21,902 bases of DNA from NCBI GenBank assembly GCA_004556705.1, contig SFGA01000034.1, positions 1 to 21,902 on the forward strand, in the 5' to 3' direction. This DNA comes from Ruminococcus sp. Its GTDB lineage: Bacteria > Bacillota > Clostridia > Oscillospirales > Acutalibacteraceae. Made by a program: the position numbers and the translations under genes. The notes beneath the pieces are model-generated. The model searched no databases, was not told the DNA's origin, and worked only from the letters and a program-made list of their open reading frames with translations. Positions 14,569 through 21,902 of this stretch are shown here, piece after piece; the stretch's first letter is position 1, and each line of letters starts with the position of its first letter.

Positions 14569-15597
14569 TCATTCCACCGTAAAATCCTTGTCGGTCAGGG
14601 TAAACGAGTCTTGAAGTCCGTCCGAAACGCTGACGGTTTTATCGGTGTACACGAAAACAGCCTCCGCATTGTATTTCTGCAAAATCGGATACGAAGCCGC
14701 TTCGCCCAAAACAAAGCAAACCGTTGACAGAGCGTCGCTTTCAAGCCCCGAATGAGCAACCACCGTGACAGAGCAAAGTCCGTTGTCGGCAGGCTTACCC
14801 GTTGTGAGATTCAAAAGATGATGATAGGTAACGCCGTCCTTTTCAAAGGTCTTTTCATAGCTTCCCGAGGTCGAAACGAAGCAGGAGCTAAGCATGAGCG
14901 TTGCAAAGGTGTCATTGACCTCACCGAACGGATTGCGAATACCGATTGTGAAAGTATCCTTGCCCGACGGCTTGCCGTAAAGAGCAAGACTTCCGCCGAC
15001 AGACACAATCGCACCCTTTATTTCCTCATGCGAGAGAAGAAGGTCAACCGCCTTGTCGCAAGCCGCACCCTTGCCGACCGCACCGAGATTTAATATCTGC
15101 CCCTGCTTTGCCTTTAAGGTAAGAGTGCTCCTGTCAAGCTCAAGCGCAGAGTCGTCGCAAAGAGGGATAGCCGATTTGATTTCCCCGTCGCTCGGAACAT
15201 TGAAATTGTCCGTATCAAAGCCCCAAAGCTCGGTCAATGCACCCGAAGTTACAGCGACCTTTTTGCCCGACAGAGAAAAAAGCTCTTTCGTGCTTTCCAC
15301 AACGTCAAAAAGCTCACGACTGACTTTTACGCCGTTTGAAAGGCTTTGATTTGCCGAATAAAGCTCGGCTGACTTGTCATTTTTTGAAATAACCTTGTCG
15401 AAGCGTGAAATTTCGGCTGTGATTTCGTCGCACACGCTCTGACCTGCCTTAGAATTATTAGAATAGGTCTTAACGCTTACAACGCTGCCCATGGCAAAGG
15501 ATGAAGCCTCCTGCACCTTGCCTGCGCCCGAACAAGAAGAAAAAGCGAATGTAATTGAAAAAAGGATAAGGAAAACGGCAATTTTCTTTATCTTCAT
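14569..15597 (-). CDS. apbE: ApbE, FAD:protein FMN transferase (lipoprotein)
   Basis: Transfers FMN from FAD onto threonines of target proteins such as RnfG and RnfD, outside the membrane. The ATG at 15597 is used (342 residues); a GTG four codons upstream has no better ribosome site. A lipoprotein signal with lipobox FSSC (19-22) predicts a membrane-tethered extracytoplasmic enzyme. Family motifs are FAMGS (34-38), LGAVGKGAACDKA (171-183, flavin pocket), VSVGG (198-202), HLLNLTTGKPA (260-270) and SDALST (287-292, metal site). First gene of the rnf operon with its own strong promoter; this placement ties flavinylation capacity to Rnf level. Confidence 0.94.
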   Translation of the reverse strand: MKIKKIAVFLILFSITFAFSSCSGAGKVQEASSFAMGSVVSVKTYSNNSKAGQSVCDEITAEISRFDKVISKNDKSAELYSANQSLSNGVKVSRELFDVVESTKELFSLSGKKVAVTSGALTELWGFDTDNFNVPSDGEIKSAIPLCDDSALELDRSTLTLKAKQGQILNLGAVGKGAACDKAVDLLLSHEEIKGAIVSVGGSLALYGKPSGKDTFTIGIRNPFGEVNDTFATLMLSSCFVSTSGSYEKTFEKDGVTYHHLLNLTTGKPADNGLCSVTVVAHSGLESDALSTVCFVLGEAASYPILQKYNAEAVFVYTDKTVSVSDGLQDSFTLTDKDFTVE

Positions 15598-15633
15598 ACT
15601 TACACCCACTTTTCGACATTATTACATTACATT

Positions 15634-15662
15634 ATTATATTATAATTTTAGCTAATGTTCAA
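15634..15662 (-). promoter_or_regulatory. Sigma-A-type promoter of the apbE-rnf operon
   Basis: On the minus strand TTGAAC (15662-15657), a 17-base spacer and a perfect TATAAT (15639-15634). The leader to the apbE ATG is about 30 bases. The -35 box lies three bases from the Rex-like palindrome core. Confidence 0.75.
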
Positions 15663-15663
15663 G

Positions 15664-15685
15664 AATTGTTATATAAATAACAATT
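15664..15685. promoter_or_regulatory. Rex-type operator between rnf operon and alcohol dehydrogenase
   Basis: Perfect inverted repeat AATTGTTAT-ataa-ATAACAATT. Its 18-base core TTGTTAT-N4-ATAACAA (15666-15683) differs from the clostridial Rex consensus TTGTTAA-N4-TTAACAA only at the innermost pair. Its place between two NADH-linked transcription units fits control by the NADH/NAD+ sensor Rex. Confidence 0.7.
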
Positions 15686-15693
15686 ATAAGCTA

Positions 15694-15723
15694 TTGTGTA
15701 TTATATATGTTTTGTGCTAAAAT
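15694..15723 (+). promoter_or_regulatory. Probable promoter of the alcohol dehydrogenase gene
   Basis: TTGTGT (15694-15699), 18-base spacer, TAAAAT (15718-15723), 17 bases before the start codon at 15741. The leader is therefore very short; a start upstream at the TTATAT near 15701 is an alternative. Confidence 0.45.
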
Positions 15724-15740
15724 CTATATGAGGTGAGATT

Positions 15741-16853
15741 ATGTTTTCCGATTACTATATGCCCGTCAGAGTCCTTTCGGGCAAAGACGCAATTTTCAGA
15801 AACAAGGACGTTTTCACAAAATACGGCACGAAGTGTCTTATCGTATGCGGTAAAGGCTCTTCCGTCGCAAGCGGTGCTCTTGAGGACTTAAAAACCGCTT
15901 TGGACGAGGCTTCGGTTGAGTACACGATATTCGACAGTATAACCCAAAATCCGCTTACAACCGACTGTCAAAACGCAGGTCAGGTGGCAAGGGACTTCGG
16001 CGTTGAATATATCATCGGCGTCGGCGGAGGCAGTCAGCTTGACGCTTCTAAGGCGATAGCCGTCTATGCCTCAAACAAATTTTTATCGGCAGACGATATA
16101 TATACGGGAGACTTCATGCTTCCTCCCCTGCCCGTAATTTTGGTGGGCACGACCTCGGGTACGGGAAGCGAAGTAACGGGGGTTTCGGTGCTTACAAACG
16201 AAAGCGGAAGAAAAAAGAGCGTTAGCGGCGAAAACTACTATGCGAAAGTTTCCTTTGCAGACCCGAAGTACACCTATTCTATGCCTATGGGCGTTACGGT
16301 TTCGACGGCAATCGACGCTTTTTGCCACGCAGTCGAAAGCCTTTTATCCAATAAATCGGGCGAGCAGTCGAAGATGTATTCAAAGCGTGCTATCCCGTCA
16401 ATTTGGAATGCGCTTACAAAAATGGCAAAAACAAACGAGCTTCCCGACAAGGGCACAAGAGATGAGCTGTACACCTGCTCACTTTTTGCGGGACTTGCGA
16501 TAAATTCCACAGGCACCTGCTATCCGCACACCCTCGGCTACACGCTCACGGAGGATTACGGCTTACCGCACGGACTTGCCTGCGCAGCTTTCCTGCCGTC
16601 ATTCGTAAAGCGTGCGCTTGAATATAAAAACGCAGAGGCTACGGAGTTTCTTTCAATGATAAATATGAATTATCTTGAATTTGAACGCACGGTTTTCTCG
16701 ATTGTCAAGGCAGATGATATTTCAATGACAGACGAGCAAATCAAAGCCTATTGCGAGCGTTGGGAAAACGTCAAGAACTTTATAAATTCCCCCGGCGGAT
16801 TTACCGTAACGGACGCCGCCGACGTTCTTTCAGAGCTGTTTTTGAAAAACTGA
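15741..16853 (+). CDS. Iron-containing alcohol dehydrogenase
   Basis: Type III metal-dependent NAD(P)H alcohol/aldehyde oxidoreductase, 370 residues, typical for the family. The nucleotide-binding GGGSQLDASK (95-104) and TTSGTGSE (137-144) are present. The four metal ligands of the FucO family are D192, H196 (IDAFCHAVE), H263 (YPHTLG) and H277 (LPHG). The ATG at 15741 has GAGGTGAG just upstream. It is transcribed divergently from the rnf operon across a Rex-like palindrome and ends at a bidirectional terminator. Role: probably NADH-dependent reduction of an aldehyde in fermentation; the substrate (butanol, ethanol, propanediol or other) cannot be told from sequence. Confidence 0.93.
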   Translation: MFSDYYMPVRVLSGKDAIFRNKDVFTKYGTKCLIVCGKGSSVASGALEDLKTALDEASVEYTIFDSITQNPLTTDCQNAGQVARDFGVEYIIGVGGGSQLDASKAIAVYASNKFLSADDIYTGDFMLPPLPVILVGTTSGTGSEVTGVSVLTNESGRKKSVSGENYYAKVSFADPKYTYSMPMGVTVSTAIDAFCHAVESLLSNKSGEQSKMYSKRAIPSIWNALTKMAKTNELPDKGTRDELYTCSLFAGLAINSTGTCYPHTLGYTLTEDYGLPHGLACAAFLPSFVKRALEYKNAEATEFLSMINMNYLEFERTVFSIVKADDISMTDEQIKAYCERWENVKNFINSPGGFTVTDAADVLSELFLKN

Positions 16854-16869
16854 ATTTTACATAAAAACT

Positions 16870-16902
16870 CCCCCGATTACGAATTATTATCGCAGTCGGG
16901 GG
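16870..16902. terminator. Bidirectional terminator between two convergent genes
   Basis: A 13-bp stem (16870-16882 with 16890-16902; one G-U pair, one A-C mismatch) with CCCCCGA/TCGGGGG base. Rightward it is followed by TAATTATTTTG and leftward by AGTTTTTAT, so it serves the dehydrogenase and the NhaC-family gene. Confidence 0.85.
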
Positions 16903-16926
16903 TAATTATTTTGTTCTGTTTTATAA

Positions 16927-18528
16927 TCAGTTTTTAGCTTCAACGGGCATTTTGTTCTTTGTAACGCTTTTGATTACAAACAATACAGCGACTGTAACGA
17001 CAGCCATTACGGGAAGAACAACATACCACTTCTGAACGAAGCCTGCAAGGATATAGCCGACAAATGAAATTGCGGCAACTGTTATCGAATACGGAATCTG
17101 CGTCGAAACGTGGTTGAGGTGCTGACACTGTGCGCCTGCCGAGGACATAATCGTTGTATCCGAAATCGGAGAACAATGGTCGCCGCAAACAGAGCCTGCA
17201 AGGCAAGCCGACATACCGATAATGCCTATCTCGCTGCCTACGGGGAAGATTGCGATAACAATCGGAATGAGTATGCCGAAGGTGCCCCAAGATGTGCCTG
17301 TCGCAAAGGAAATTGCAACCGCAACAAGGAAGATAATCGCAGGGAGGAATTTGTCGAGTGCTCCTGCCGATTCAAGCGCTGTCTTTACGAAAACATCAGA
17401 CTCAAGAAGTCCTGTCATATTTTTAAGAGTTGTAGCAAGTGTCAAAATGAGAATCGGAGGTACCATTGCGATAAAGCCCTTAGGAATGCAATCGAAAGCC
17501 TCTTTTGCGGGGATAAGACGTCTTGCGATAAAGTATGCGATGGTTACGACAAGCGCAATCATTCCGCCCCACGGAAGTCCCTCTGTGGCATCCGTGTTTG
17601 AGAATGCGCTTACAAAGCTCTCGCCGTCAAGAATTCCGCCCTTATATACAAGTGCGAACACGCATACGACTATAAGAACGATAATCGGGAGGATAAGGTC
17701 AATTACCTTACCCTTTGAGGTAGCAGGCTCCCCGTCCTCGCCGACCTTTTCGCCGTATGTGAACAAATCACCTTTGTTCATAGCGTTGTACTCGTGAAGC
17801 TTCATCGGGCCGTAGTCAAATTTCATTGCCGAAAGTGAGATGATGAACACGAAGGTAAGAAGCGAATAAAGGTTATAGGGAATTGCACTGCAAAACAGTG
17901 AAATACCGCTTGTGCCCTCGGGAGCATAAGAGGAAACTGCGGCAGCCCAAGAAGAAATCGGTGCTATCATACAAATCGGTGCGGCGGTCGAGTCGATAAG
18001 ATAAGCAAGCTTTGCCCTTGAAACATTATGCTTATCCGTAACAGGTCTCATAACTGCGCCGACTGTAAGGCAGTTGAAATAGTCGTCGATAAAAATCAAA
18101 ACACCGAGAAGGAAGGTTGCCATCATTGCGCCGAAGCGTGATTTAATGTGCTTTGAAGCCCATGTGCCGAAAGCCGCCGAGCCGCCAGCACGGTTGATAA
18201 GAGCAACCATTACGCCGAGGAGCACAAGGAAGATGAATATACCTGCCTGCGATCTTACAGCCTCGATAAAGCCGTCGTTGATTATTGCGTCCATTGTGGA
18301 AAGTCCGCCGAACGAGGTTGACAGAAGTCCGCCCACAACTATACCTATAAACAATGAGGAATAAACCTCTTTTGTTATGAGTGCAAGCGCAATGGCGATA
18401 ACCGGCGGAAGAAGCGACCACAAGGTGCCCGTTGCCGAGGTTATCGAGCCTGTGAATGACGCCGCAAGCATAAATGCCGCAACGACAAGCACAAGAAGAA
18501 TTTTCGGAAGTGCTTTTTTGAATTTCAT
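16927..18528 (-). CDS. NhaC-family transporter, predicted lysine carrier (LysW type)
   Basis: A 533-residue membrane protein with about twelve hydrophobic segments. Motifs of the NhaC antiporter superfamily are IFIDDYFNCLTVG (145-157), DSTAAPICMIAPISSW (179-194), ATGTSWGTFGI (409-419) and GDHCSPISDTTIMSS (449-463). By fold alone it would be called a Na+/H+ antiporter. However, it sits behind a lysine riboswitch, and NhaC-family members in that setting were predicted by comparative genomics to be lysine transporters. Na+-coupled lysine uptake is thus the best reading. The ATG at 18528 has AAGGAGAGG. Monocistronic, ending at the shared terminator. Confidence 0.9.
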   Translation of the reverse strand: MKFKKALPKILLVLVVAAFMLAASFTGSITSATGTLWSLLPPVIAIALALITKEVYSSLFIGIVVGGLLSTSFGGLSTMDAIINDGFIEAVRSQAGIFIFLVLLGVMVALINRAGGSAAFGTWASKHIKSRFGAMMATFLLGVLIFIDDYFNCLTVGAVMRPVTDKHNVSRAKLAYLIDSTAAPICMIAPISSWAAAVSSYAPEGTSGISLFCSAIPYNLYSLLTFVFIISLSAMKFDYGPMKLHEYNAMNKGDLFTYGEKVGEDGEPATSKGKVIDLILPIIVLIVVCVFALVYKGGILDGESFVSAFSNTDATEGLPWGGMIALVVTIAYFIARRLIPAKEAFDCIPKGFIAMVPPILILTLATTLKNMTGLLESDVFVKTALESAGALDKFLPAIIFLVAVAISFATGTSWGTFGILIPIVIAIFPVGSEIGIIGMSACLAGSVCGDHCSPISDTTIMSSAGAQCQHLNHVSTQIPYSITVAAISFVGYILAGFVQKWYVVLPVMAVVTVAVLFVIKSVTKNKMPVEAKN

Positions 18529-18552
18529 TTTTACCTCTCCTTAAAATAAAAA

Positions 18553-18577
18553 AGTACGGTGCAGAAAAGCCCGTACT
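18553..18577 (-). terminator. Riboswitch-controlled terminator
   Basis: AGTACGG and CCGTACT (18577-18571 and 18559-18553) pair around an 11-base loop, followed by TTTTTTATTTT. CGTACT at 18601-18596 can instead pair with AGTACG of the first arm, forming an antiterminator that competes with closure of the aptamer's P1 helix. Confidence 0.8.
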
Positions 18578-18600
18578 GAATTAAGTCATAACAAAAGTAC

Positions 18601-18755
18601 GATAGCTCTCCACTTGCCGTGACAGTCCGCAGGATATTTTCCTACGGCCCAACAGGATAATATCGGAACTTTTTACCCTGTTTCGGCAGCTTTACCTTTT
18701 GCGTGCGTCGTTCCTGACGAATTACCACGCTACTTATCAAAGCTGCGCCTCTATC
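18601..18755 (-). promoter_or_regulatory. Lysine riboswitch (L box) aptamer
   Basis: Read on the minus strand, conserved blocks occur in order: P1 5' strand GATAG with AGAGGCGC, then AAAGCTGCCGAA (CTGCCGAA at 18689-18682), CTGTTGGG (18655-18648), ACTGTCA (18626-18620) and P1 3' strand GAGAGCTATC ending at 18601. These are hallmark segments of the five-helix lysine aptamer. Lysine binding should hold P1 closed, free the terminator at 18553-18577 and switch the NhaC-family gene off. Confidence 0.93.
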
Positions 18756-18763
18756 TGCATAAT

Positions 18764-18792
18764 AAGATAGCATAAAATGCGTACATTGTCAA
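18764..18792 (-). promoter_or_regulatory. Promoter of the lysine riboswitch transcript
   Basis: Perfect TTGACA (18792-18787), 17-base spacer, TATCTT (18769-18764). The predicted start falls near 18757, right at the 5' strand of aptamer helix P1. Confidence 0.8.
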
Positions 18793-18881
18793 TAATTGTC
18801 ATTTTTTTCACATAAAACGGATAAGATAAAAAATTTTTTAATGTCCGTACATACCGATAATGCGTGCTTTTGAGCGTTCGG
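18793..18881. other. Divergent intergenic DNA between nhaC and nrdD promoters
   Basis: AT-rich, no gene. A loose inverted repeat TGTCCG (18842-18847) / CGGACA (18879-18884) borders the first NrdR box, and CGGACA recurs at 18966-18971. Confidence 0.4.
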
Positions 18882-18897
18882 ACACAATATTTAGTAA
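18882..18897. promoter_or_regulatory. NrdR box 1
   Basis: ACACAATATTTAGTAA fits the NrdR consensus (ACAC-AT-rich-GTGT) except for the last two bases. It lies upstream of the nrdD -35 box and starts 41 bases before box 2, close to four helical turns, which keeps both on one DNA face. Confidence 0.65.
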
Positions 18898-18917
18898 AAA
18901 AATCTTAATAATTGCTC

Positions 18918-18946
18918 TTGAAAATCTATATATAGTGTGATATAAT
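18918..18946 (+). promoter_or_regulatory. Sigma-A-type promoter of nrdDG
   Basis: TTGAAA (18918-18923), 17-base spacer, perfect TATAAT (18941-18946). NrdR box 2 fills the spacer. Leader about 60 bases. Confidence 0.8.
18923..18938. promoter_or_regulatory. NrdR box 2
   Basis: AATCTATATATAGTGT, a strong match to the NrdR palindrome, placed between the -35 and -10 boxes so that the repressor would block polymerase. Confidence 0.75.
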
Positions 18947-19014
18947 TTGTTCAATTCGCAAAATACGGACATTTCGGTTAGGAATACAGACTAAAATTCG
19001 AAGGAGTGGGATGG

Positions 19015-21213
19015 ATGAAAGTATTAAAGCGTAACGGTGCTGAGGTTTCTTTTGATATTGATAAAATCGCCGCAGCCATAACGAAAGCGAATGAAAGTGT
19101 TAACGAGGACGAGCGTATGACGGCGACTCAGATTGATAGAATTGCCGAAAGCGTTGAGTTTTCCTGCGTTAAAATGAACCGTTCTCCGTCGGTCGAGGAA
19201 ATTCAGGACTTGGTTGAGTATCAGATCATGGCTCACGGTGCGTATGAGGTTGCAAAGAGCTATATCACATACCGCTACACCCGTAGCCTTGTCAGACAGT
19301 CAAATACTACGGACGAGAAAATTATGAGCCTTATCGAGTGCAACAACGAGGAGGCAAAGCAGGAGAATTCGAACAAAAACCCGATTGTCAACTCTACGCA
19401 GAGAGACTATATGGCAGGCGAGGTTTCAAAGGACCTTACGGAGCGTATTCTTTTGCCGCAGGAAATTGTTGACGCTCACAATCAGGGTATTCTTCATTTC
19501 CACGACGCCGACTATTTTGCACAGCACATGCACAACTGCGACCTTGTAAACCTTGAGGATATGCTTCAAAACGGCACTGTTATCACAGGTACTCTTATCG
19601 AGCGTCCCCACAGCTTTTCAACCGCTTGCAATATCGCAACGCAGATTATCGCACAGGTTGCTTCTAACCAGTACGGCGGTCAGTCGATAACGCTTGCTCA
19701 TTTAGCTCCGTTCGTTGACGTGAGCCGTCAGAAATTCCGCAAAATCGTTGAAAACGAAATGGCCGCTCTCAATATAGATGTAAGTGAGGAAAAATTGAGC
19801 GAGCTTGTTGAGCTCAGAGTTAAGGACGAAATCAAGCGTGGCGTTCAGACAATTCAGTATCAGGTCGTTACACTTCTCACAACGAACGGACAAGCTCCGT
19901 TCATTACGGTATTTATGTATCTTAACGAGGCAAAGAACGAGCGTGAAAAGGCTGACCTTGCGCTTATTATCGAGGAAATGCTCAAGCAGAGAATTGAAGG
20001 CGTTAAGAATGAGAAGGGCGTTTATGTAACGCCTGCATTCCCGAAGCTTATCTATACTCTCGAAGAGGATAATATCACAGAGGACTCAAAATATTGGTAT
20101 CTTACTCAGCTTGCGGCTAAATGCACCGCAAAGAGAATGGTACCCGATTATATCTCGGAAAAGAAAATGCTTGAATTAAAGGGCGATGTTTATACCTGCA
20201 TGGGATGCAGAAGCTTCTTGACTCCCGACAGATTTACCGACAAGGGCATCGGAAATATCGCAAACGCAGGCAACTATGAGCCCGGCAAGCACAAGTATTA
20301 CGGCAGATTTAATCAGGGCGTTGTTACGATAAACCTCCCCGACGTTGCACTTTCTTCGGGCGGTAACACGGAGAAATTCTGGTCAATATTTGAAGAGAGA
20401 CTTGAGCTTTGCCACAGAGCACTTCGTTGCAGACACGAAAGACTTCTCGGCACACCGTCGGACGTTGCTCCTATCCTTTGGCAGTACGGCGCATTGGCAC
20501 GTCTTAAAAAGGGCGAGACAATCGACAAGCTCCTTTTCAACGGATATTCCACAATTTCACTCGGCTATGCAGGTCTTTATGAATGCGTTAAGTATATGAC
20601 GGGCAAGAGCCATACGGATCCCGAGGCTACACCGTTTGCCCTCGCCGTTATGCAGAAGATGAACGACAAGTGCGCAGAGTGGAAGAAGGCCGAAAACATT
20701 GACTACTCGCTTTACGGCACTCCGCTTGAGTCAACGACCTACAAATTCGCAAAATGCCTTCAGCGCCGTTTCGGTATAATCGACGGCATTACGGACAAGG
20801 GTTATATCACAAACAGCTATCACGTTCACGTTTCGGAGCACATTTCCGCTTTCGACAAGCTCAAATTCGAGTCACAGTTCCAGCAGCTTTCTCCCGGCGG
20901 TGCGATAAGCTACGTTGAGGTTCCCGATATGCAGGACAATATCGACGCTGTTCTCTCTGTTATGAAGTTCATTTACGACAACATTATTTATGCAGAGCTT
21001 AACACAAAGAGCGACTACTGTCAGGAATGCGGTTGGGACGGAGAAATCGAGATTGTCGAGGAAGAGGGCAAGCTCATTTGGAGATGTCCGAACTGCGGCA
21101 ACACCGATCAGGATAAAATGAACGTTGCAAGACGTACCTGCGGTTATATCGGCACACAATTCTGGAATCAGGGCAGAACGCAGGAAATCCGTGACAGGGT
21201 GCTTCACTTATAA
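19015..21213 (+). CDS. nrdD: Anaerobic (class III) ribonucleoside-triphosphate reductase
   Basis: Glycyl-radical enzyme that makes dNTPs from NTPs without oxygen. The ATG at 19015 is chosen because AAGGAG (19001-19006) is spaced eight bases from it, whereas an in-frame GTG at 19006 overlaps that site; product 732 residues. Visible parts: an ATP-cone regulatory domain (about 1-90), catalytic C175 in HNCDLVNL, a second conserved cysteine pair in TCMGCRS (395, 398), a zinc site CxxC...CxxC (C669, C672, C691, C694) and the glycyl radical loop RRTCGYIG with G710. Expressed with nrdG, 12 bases downstream, and probably repressed by NrdR when dATP is high. No nrdR gene in the window. Confidence 0.96.
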   Translation: MKVLKRNGAEVSFDIDKIAAAITKANESVNEDERMTATQIDRIAESVEFSCVKMNRSPSVEEIQDLVEYQIMAHGAYEVAKSYITYRYTRSLVRQSNTTDEKIMSLIECNNEEAKQENSNKNPIVNSTQRDYMAGEVSKDLTERILLPQEIVDAHNQGILHFHDADYFAQHMHNCDLVNLEDMLQNGTVITGTLIERPHSFSTACNIATQIIAQVASNQYGGQSITLAHLAPFVDVSRQKFRKIVENEMAALNIDVSEEKLSELVELRVKDEIKRGVQTIQYQVVTLLTTNGQAPFITVFMYLNEAKNEREKADLALIIEEMLKQRIEGVKNEKGVYVTPAFPKLIYTLEEDNITEDSKYWYLTQLAAKCTAKRMVPDYISEKKMLELKGDVYTCMGCRSFLTPDRFTDKGIGNIANAGNYEPGKHKYYGRFNQGVVTINLPDVALSSGGNTEKFWSIFEERLELCHRALRCRHERLLGTPSDVAPILWQYGALARLKKGETIDKLLFNGYSTISLGYAGLYECVKYMTGKSHTDPEATPFALAVMQKMNDKCAEWKKAENIDYSLYGTPLESTTYKFAKCLQRRFGIIDGITDKGYITNSYHVHVSEHISAFDKLKFESQFQQLSPGGAISYVEVPDMQDNIDAVLSVMKFIYDNIIYAELNTKSDYCQECGWDGEIEIVEEEGKLIWRCPNCGNTDQDKMNVARRTCGYIGTQFWNQGRTQEIRDRVLHL

Positions 21214-21225
21214 GAGGGAGTGTCT

Positions 21226-21771
21226 ATGCATTACAGTACAATTAAAGATTGTGATATTGCAAACGGAATAGGCGTTCGTATTACGCTTTTCGTTTCGGGC
21301 TGTACAAATCATTGCAAGAACTGCTTTCAACCGCAGACTTGGGATTTTGACTTCGGAGAGCCTTTTACCGAAGAGACGGAGGAAAAGCTCCTTGAAATGC
21401 TCAAACCCGACTATATAAACGGTTTAACTCTTTTGGGCGGAGAACCTATGGAGCCGCAAAATCAAAGAGCGCTTGTGCCGTTTTTGAAAAGAGTGCGAGA
21501 GGCATATCCGAACAAGAACATTTGGTGCTTTACGGGCTTTACCTATGAAGTCCTCAAAACCGACGGTTCTCACCCGAGATGCGAGGTAACGGACGAAATG
21601 TTATCGCTTATCGATGTGCTCGTTGACGGAAGATATGTTGACGAATTAAAGGACTTGACCCTGCAATTCAGAGGCTCGTCAAATCAGAGGCTTATCGATA
21701 TGGTCAAGACTCGTGAAAACGGCGAGGTAACGCTTCTTCCGAACAATGACCGCAAGCTTGCAAAGAAATAA
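21226..21771 (+). CDS. nrdG: NrdG, radical SAM activase of NrdD
   Basis: Uses S-adenosylmethionine and a [4Fe-4S] cluster to create the glycyl radical on NrdD. The ATG at 21226 follows GAGGGAG (21214-21220) with five-base spacing; a GTG two codons upstream overlaps that site and is rejected. The product has 181 residues. The radical SAM CxxxCxxC is CTNHCKNC (C26, C30, C33), preceded by DIANGIGVR (10-18); GGEPM (71-75) is the SAM-binding GGE motif. The order nrdD-nrdG is the usual operon. Confidence 0.95.
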   Translation: MHYSTIKDCDIANGIGVRITLFVSGCTNHCKNCFQPQTWDFDFGEPFTEETEEKLLEMLKPDYINGLTLLGGEPMEPQNQRALVPFLKRVREAYPNKNIWCFTGFTYEVLKTDGSHPRCEVTDEMLSLIDVLVDGRYVDELKDLTLQFRGSSNQRLIDMVKTRENGEVTLLPNNDRKLAKK

Positions 21772-21862
21772 TAAATACACAAAATTAAACACGCCATACA
21801 CCTTTTGAAGCGCCCCCTGTCAAGTAGACATACGAAAAAACAAAAATATATTTAGTTGAATG
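21772..21862. other. Intergenic DNA with possible insertion-sequence edge
   Basis: No gene. GCGCCCCCTGTCAAGTAGAC (about 21808-21830 region) resembles the terminal repeats of IS3-group elements (TG...AAGTAGACA). The window ends too soon to see a transposase. Confidence 0.25.
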
Positions 21863-21894
21863 AATTCCACCCTGCTGCGCAGCAGGGTGGAATT
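21863..21894. terminator. Perfect 32-bp palindrome, probable terminator
   Basis: AATTCCACCCTGCTGC is followed directly by its exact reverse complement, and the right side runs into TTT. It may end the nrdDG transcript, about 90 bases past nrdG, or belong to a repeat or mobile element. Confidence 0.55.
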
Positions 21895-21902
21895 TTTCAC
21901 GC

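Noticed and set aside
18751..18770. CTATC/GATAG pair as an anti-P1 switch upstream of the lysine aptamer
   Set aside because: The CTATC belongs to the -10 box of the predicted promoter and would not be transcribed.
18842..18884. TGTCCG/CGGACA inverted repeat as an operator or terminator
   Set aside because: Wide spacing and poor inner pairing; it lies between divergent promoters and no known regulator site fits.

Overview
This window looks like chromosomal DNA from an anaerobic low- to mid-GC Firmicute of class Clostridia, probably a gut Oscillospiraceae/Ruminococcaceae-type organism. The evidence is the complete ctsR-mcsA-mcsB-clpC stress operon, a clostridial-order rnfCDGEAB ion-translocating complex, an oxygen-sensitive class III ribonucleotide reductase (nrdD-nrdG), a lysine riboswitch, and intergenic DNA packed with short hairpin repeats. 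Nearly all genes up to 18.5 kb lie on the minus strand.

Layout: 1-295, repeat DNA. 296-2281 (-), a divergent type II topoisomerase B subunit (ParE/GyrB family) with its own promoter. 2350-3440, about 1.1 kb without genes, built from at least three families of palindromic repeats. 3444-8115 (-), the CtsR regulon operon ctsR-mcsA-mcsB-clpC, with a sigma-A-type promoter covered by two CtsR operators and a terminator-like hairpin between mcsB and clpC. 8311-8418 (+), a 35-residue membrane/Cys-rich protein gene with a strong ribosome binding site and strong terminator. 8641-15597 (-), a nine-gene operon apbE - NusG domain II protein - Gx transporter - rnfC-D-G-E-A-B, tightly packed with overlapping or abutting genes. 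15741-16853 (+), an iron-containing alcohol dehydrogenase. 16927-18528 (-), an NhaC-family carrier behind a complete lysine riboswitch, so probably a lysine transporter. 19015-21771 (+), nrdD-nrdG behind two NrdR boxes. 21772-21902, a possible insertion-sequence edge and a perfect 32-bp palindrome.

How it works together: the Rnf complex couples reduced ferredoxin oxidation to NAD+ reduction and ion pumping. ApbE, encoded first in the operon, would attach FMN to the threonines seen in RnfG and RnfD. The divergent alcohol dehydrogenase consumes or makes NADH, and a near-perfect Rex (NADH/NAD+ sensor) palindrome lies between the two transcription units. The window thus carries at least four legible regulatory circuits: CtsR (protein damage), Rex (redox), lysine riboswitch (amino acid) and NrdR (dNTP pool).

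No tRNA, rRNA, CRISPR array, phage gene or complete mobile element was recognised. The less conventional content is the covarying hairpin repeat family, the tiny Cys-rich protein gene, the apbE/NusG-II/Gx trio fused to the Rnf operon, and a Cys-rich tail on RnfE.
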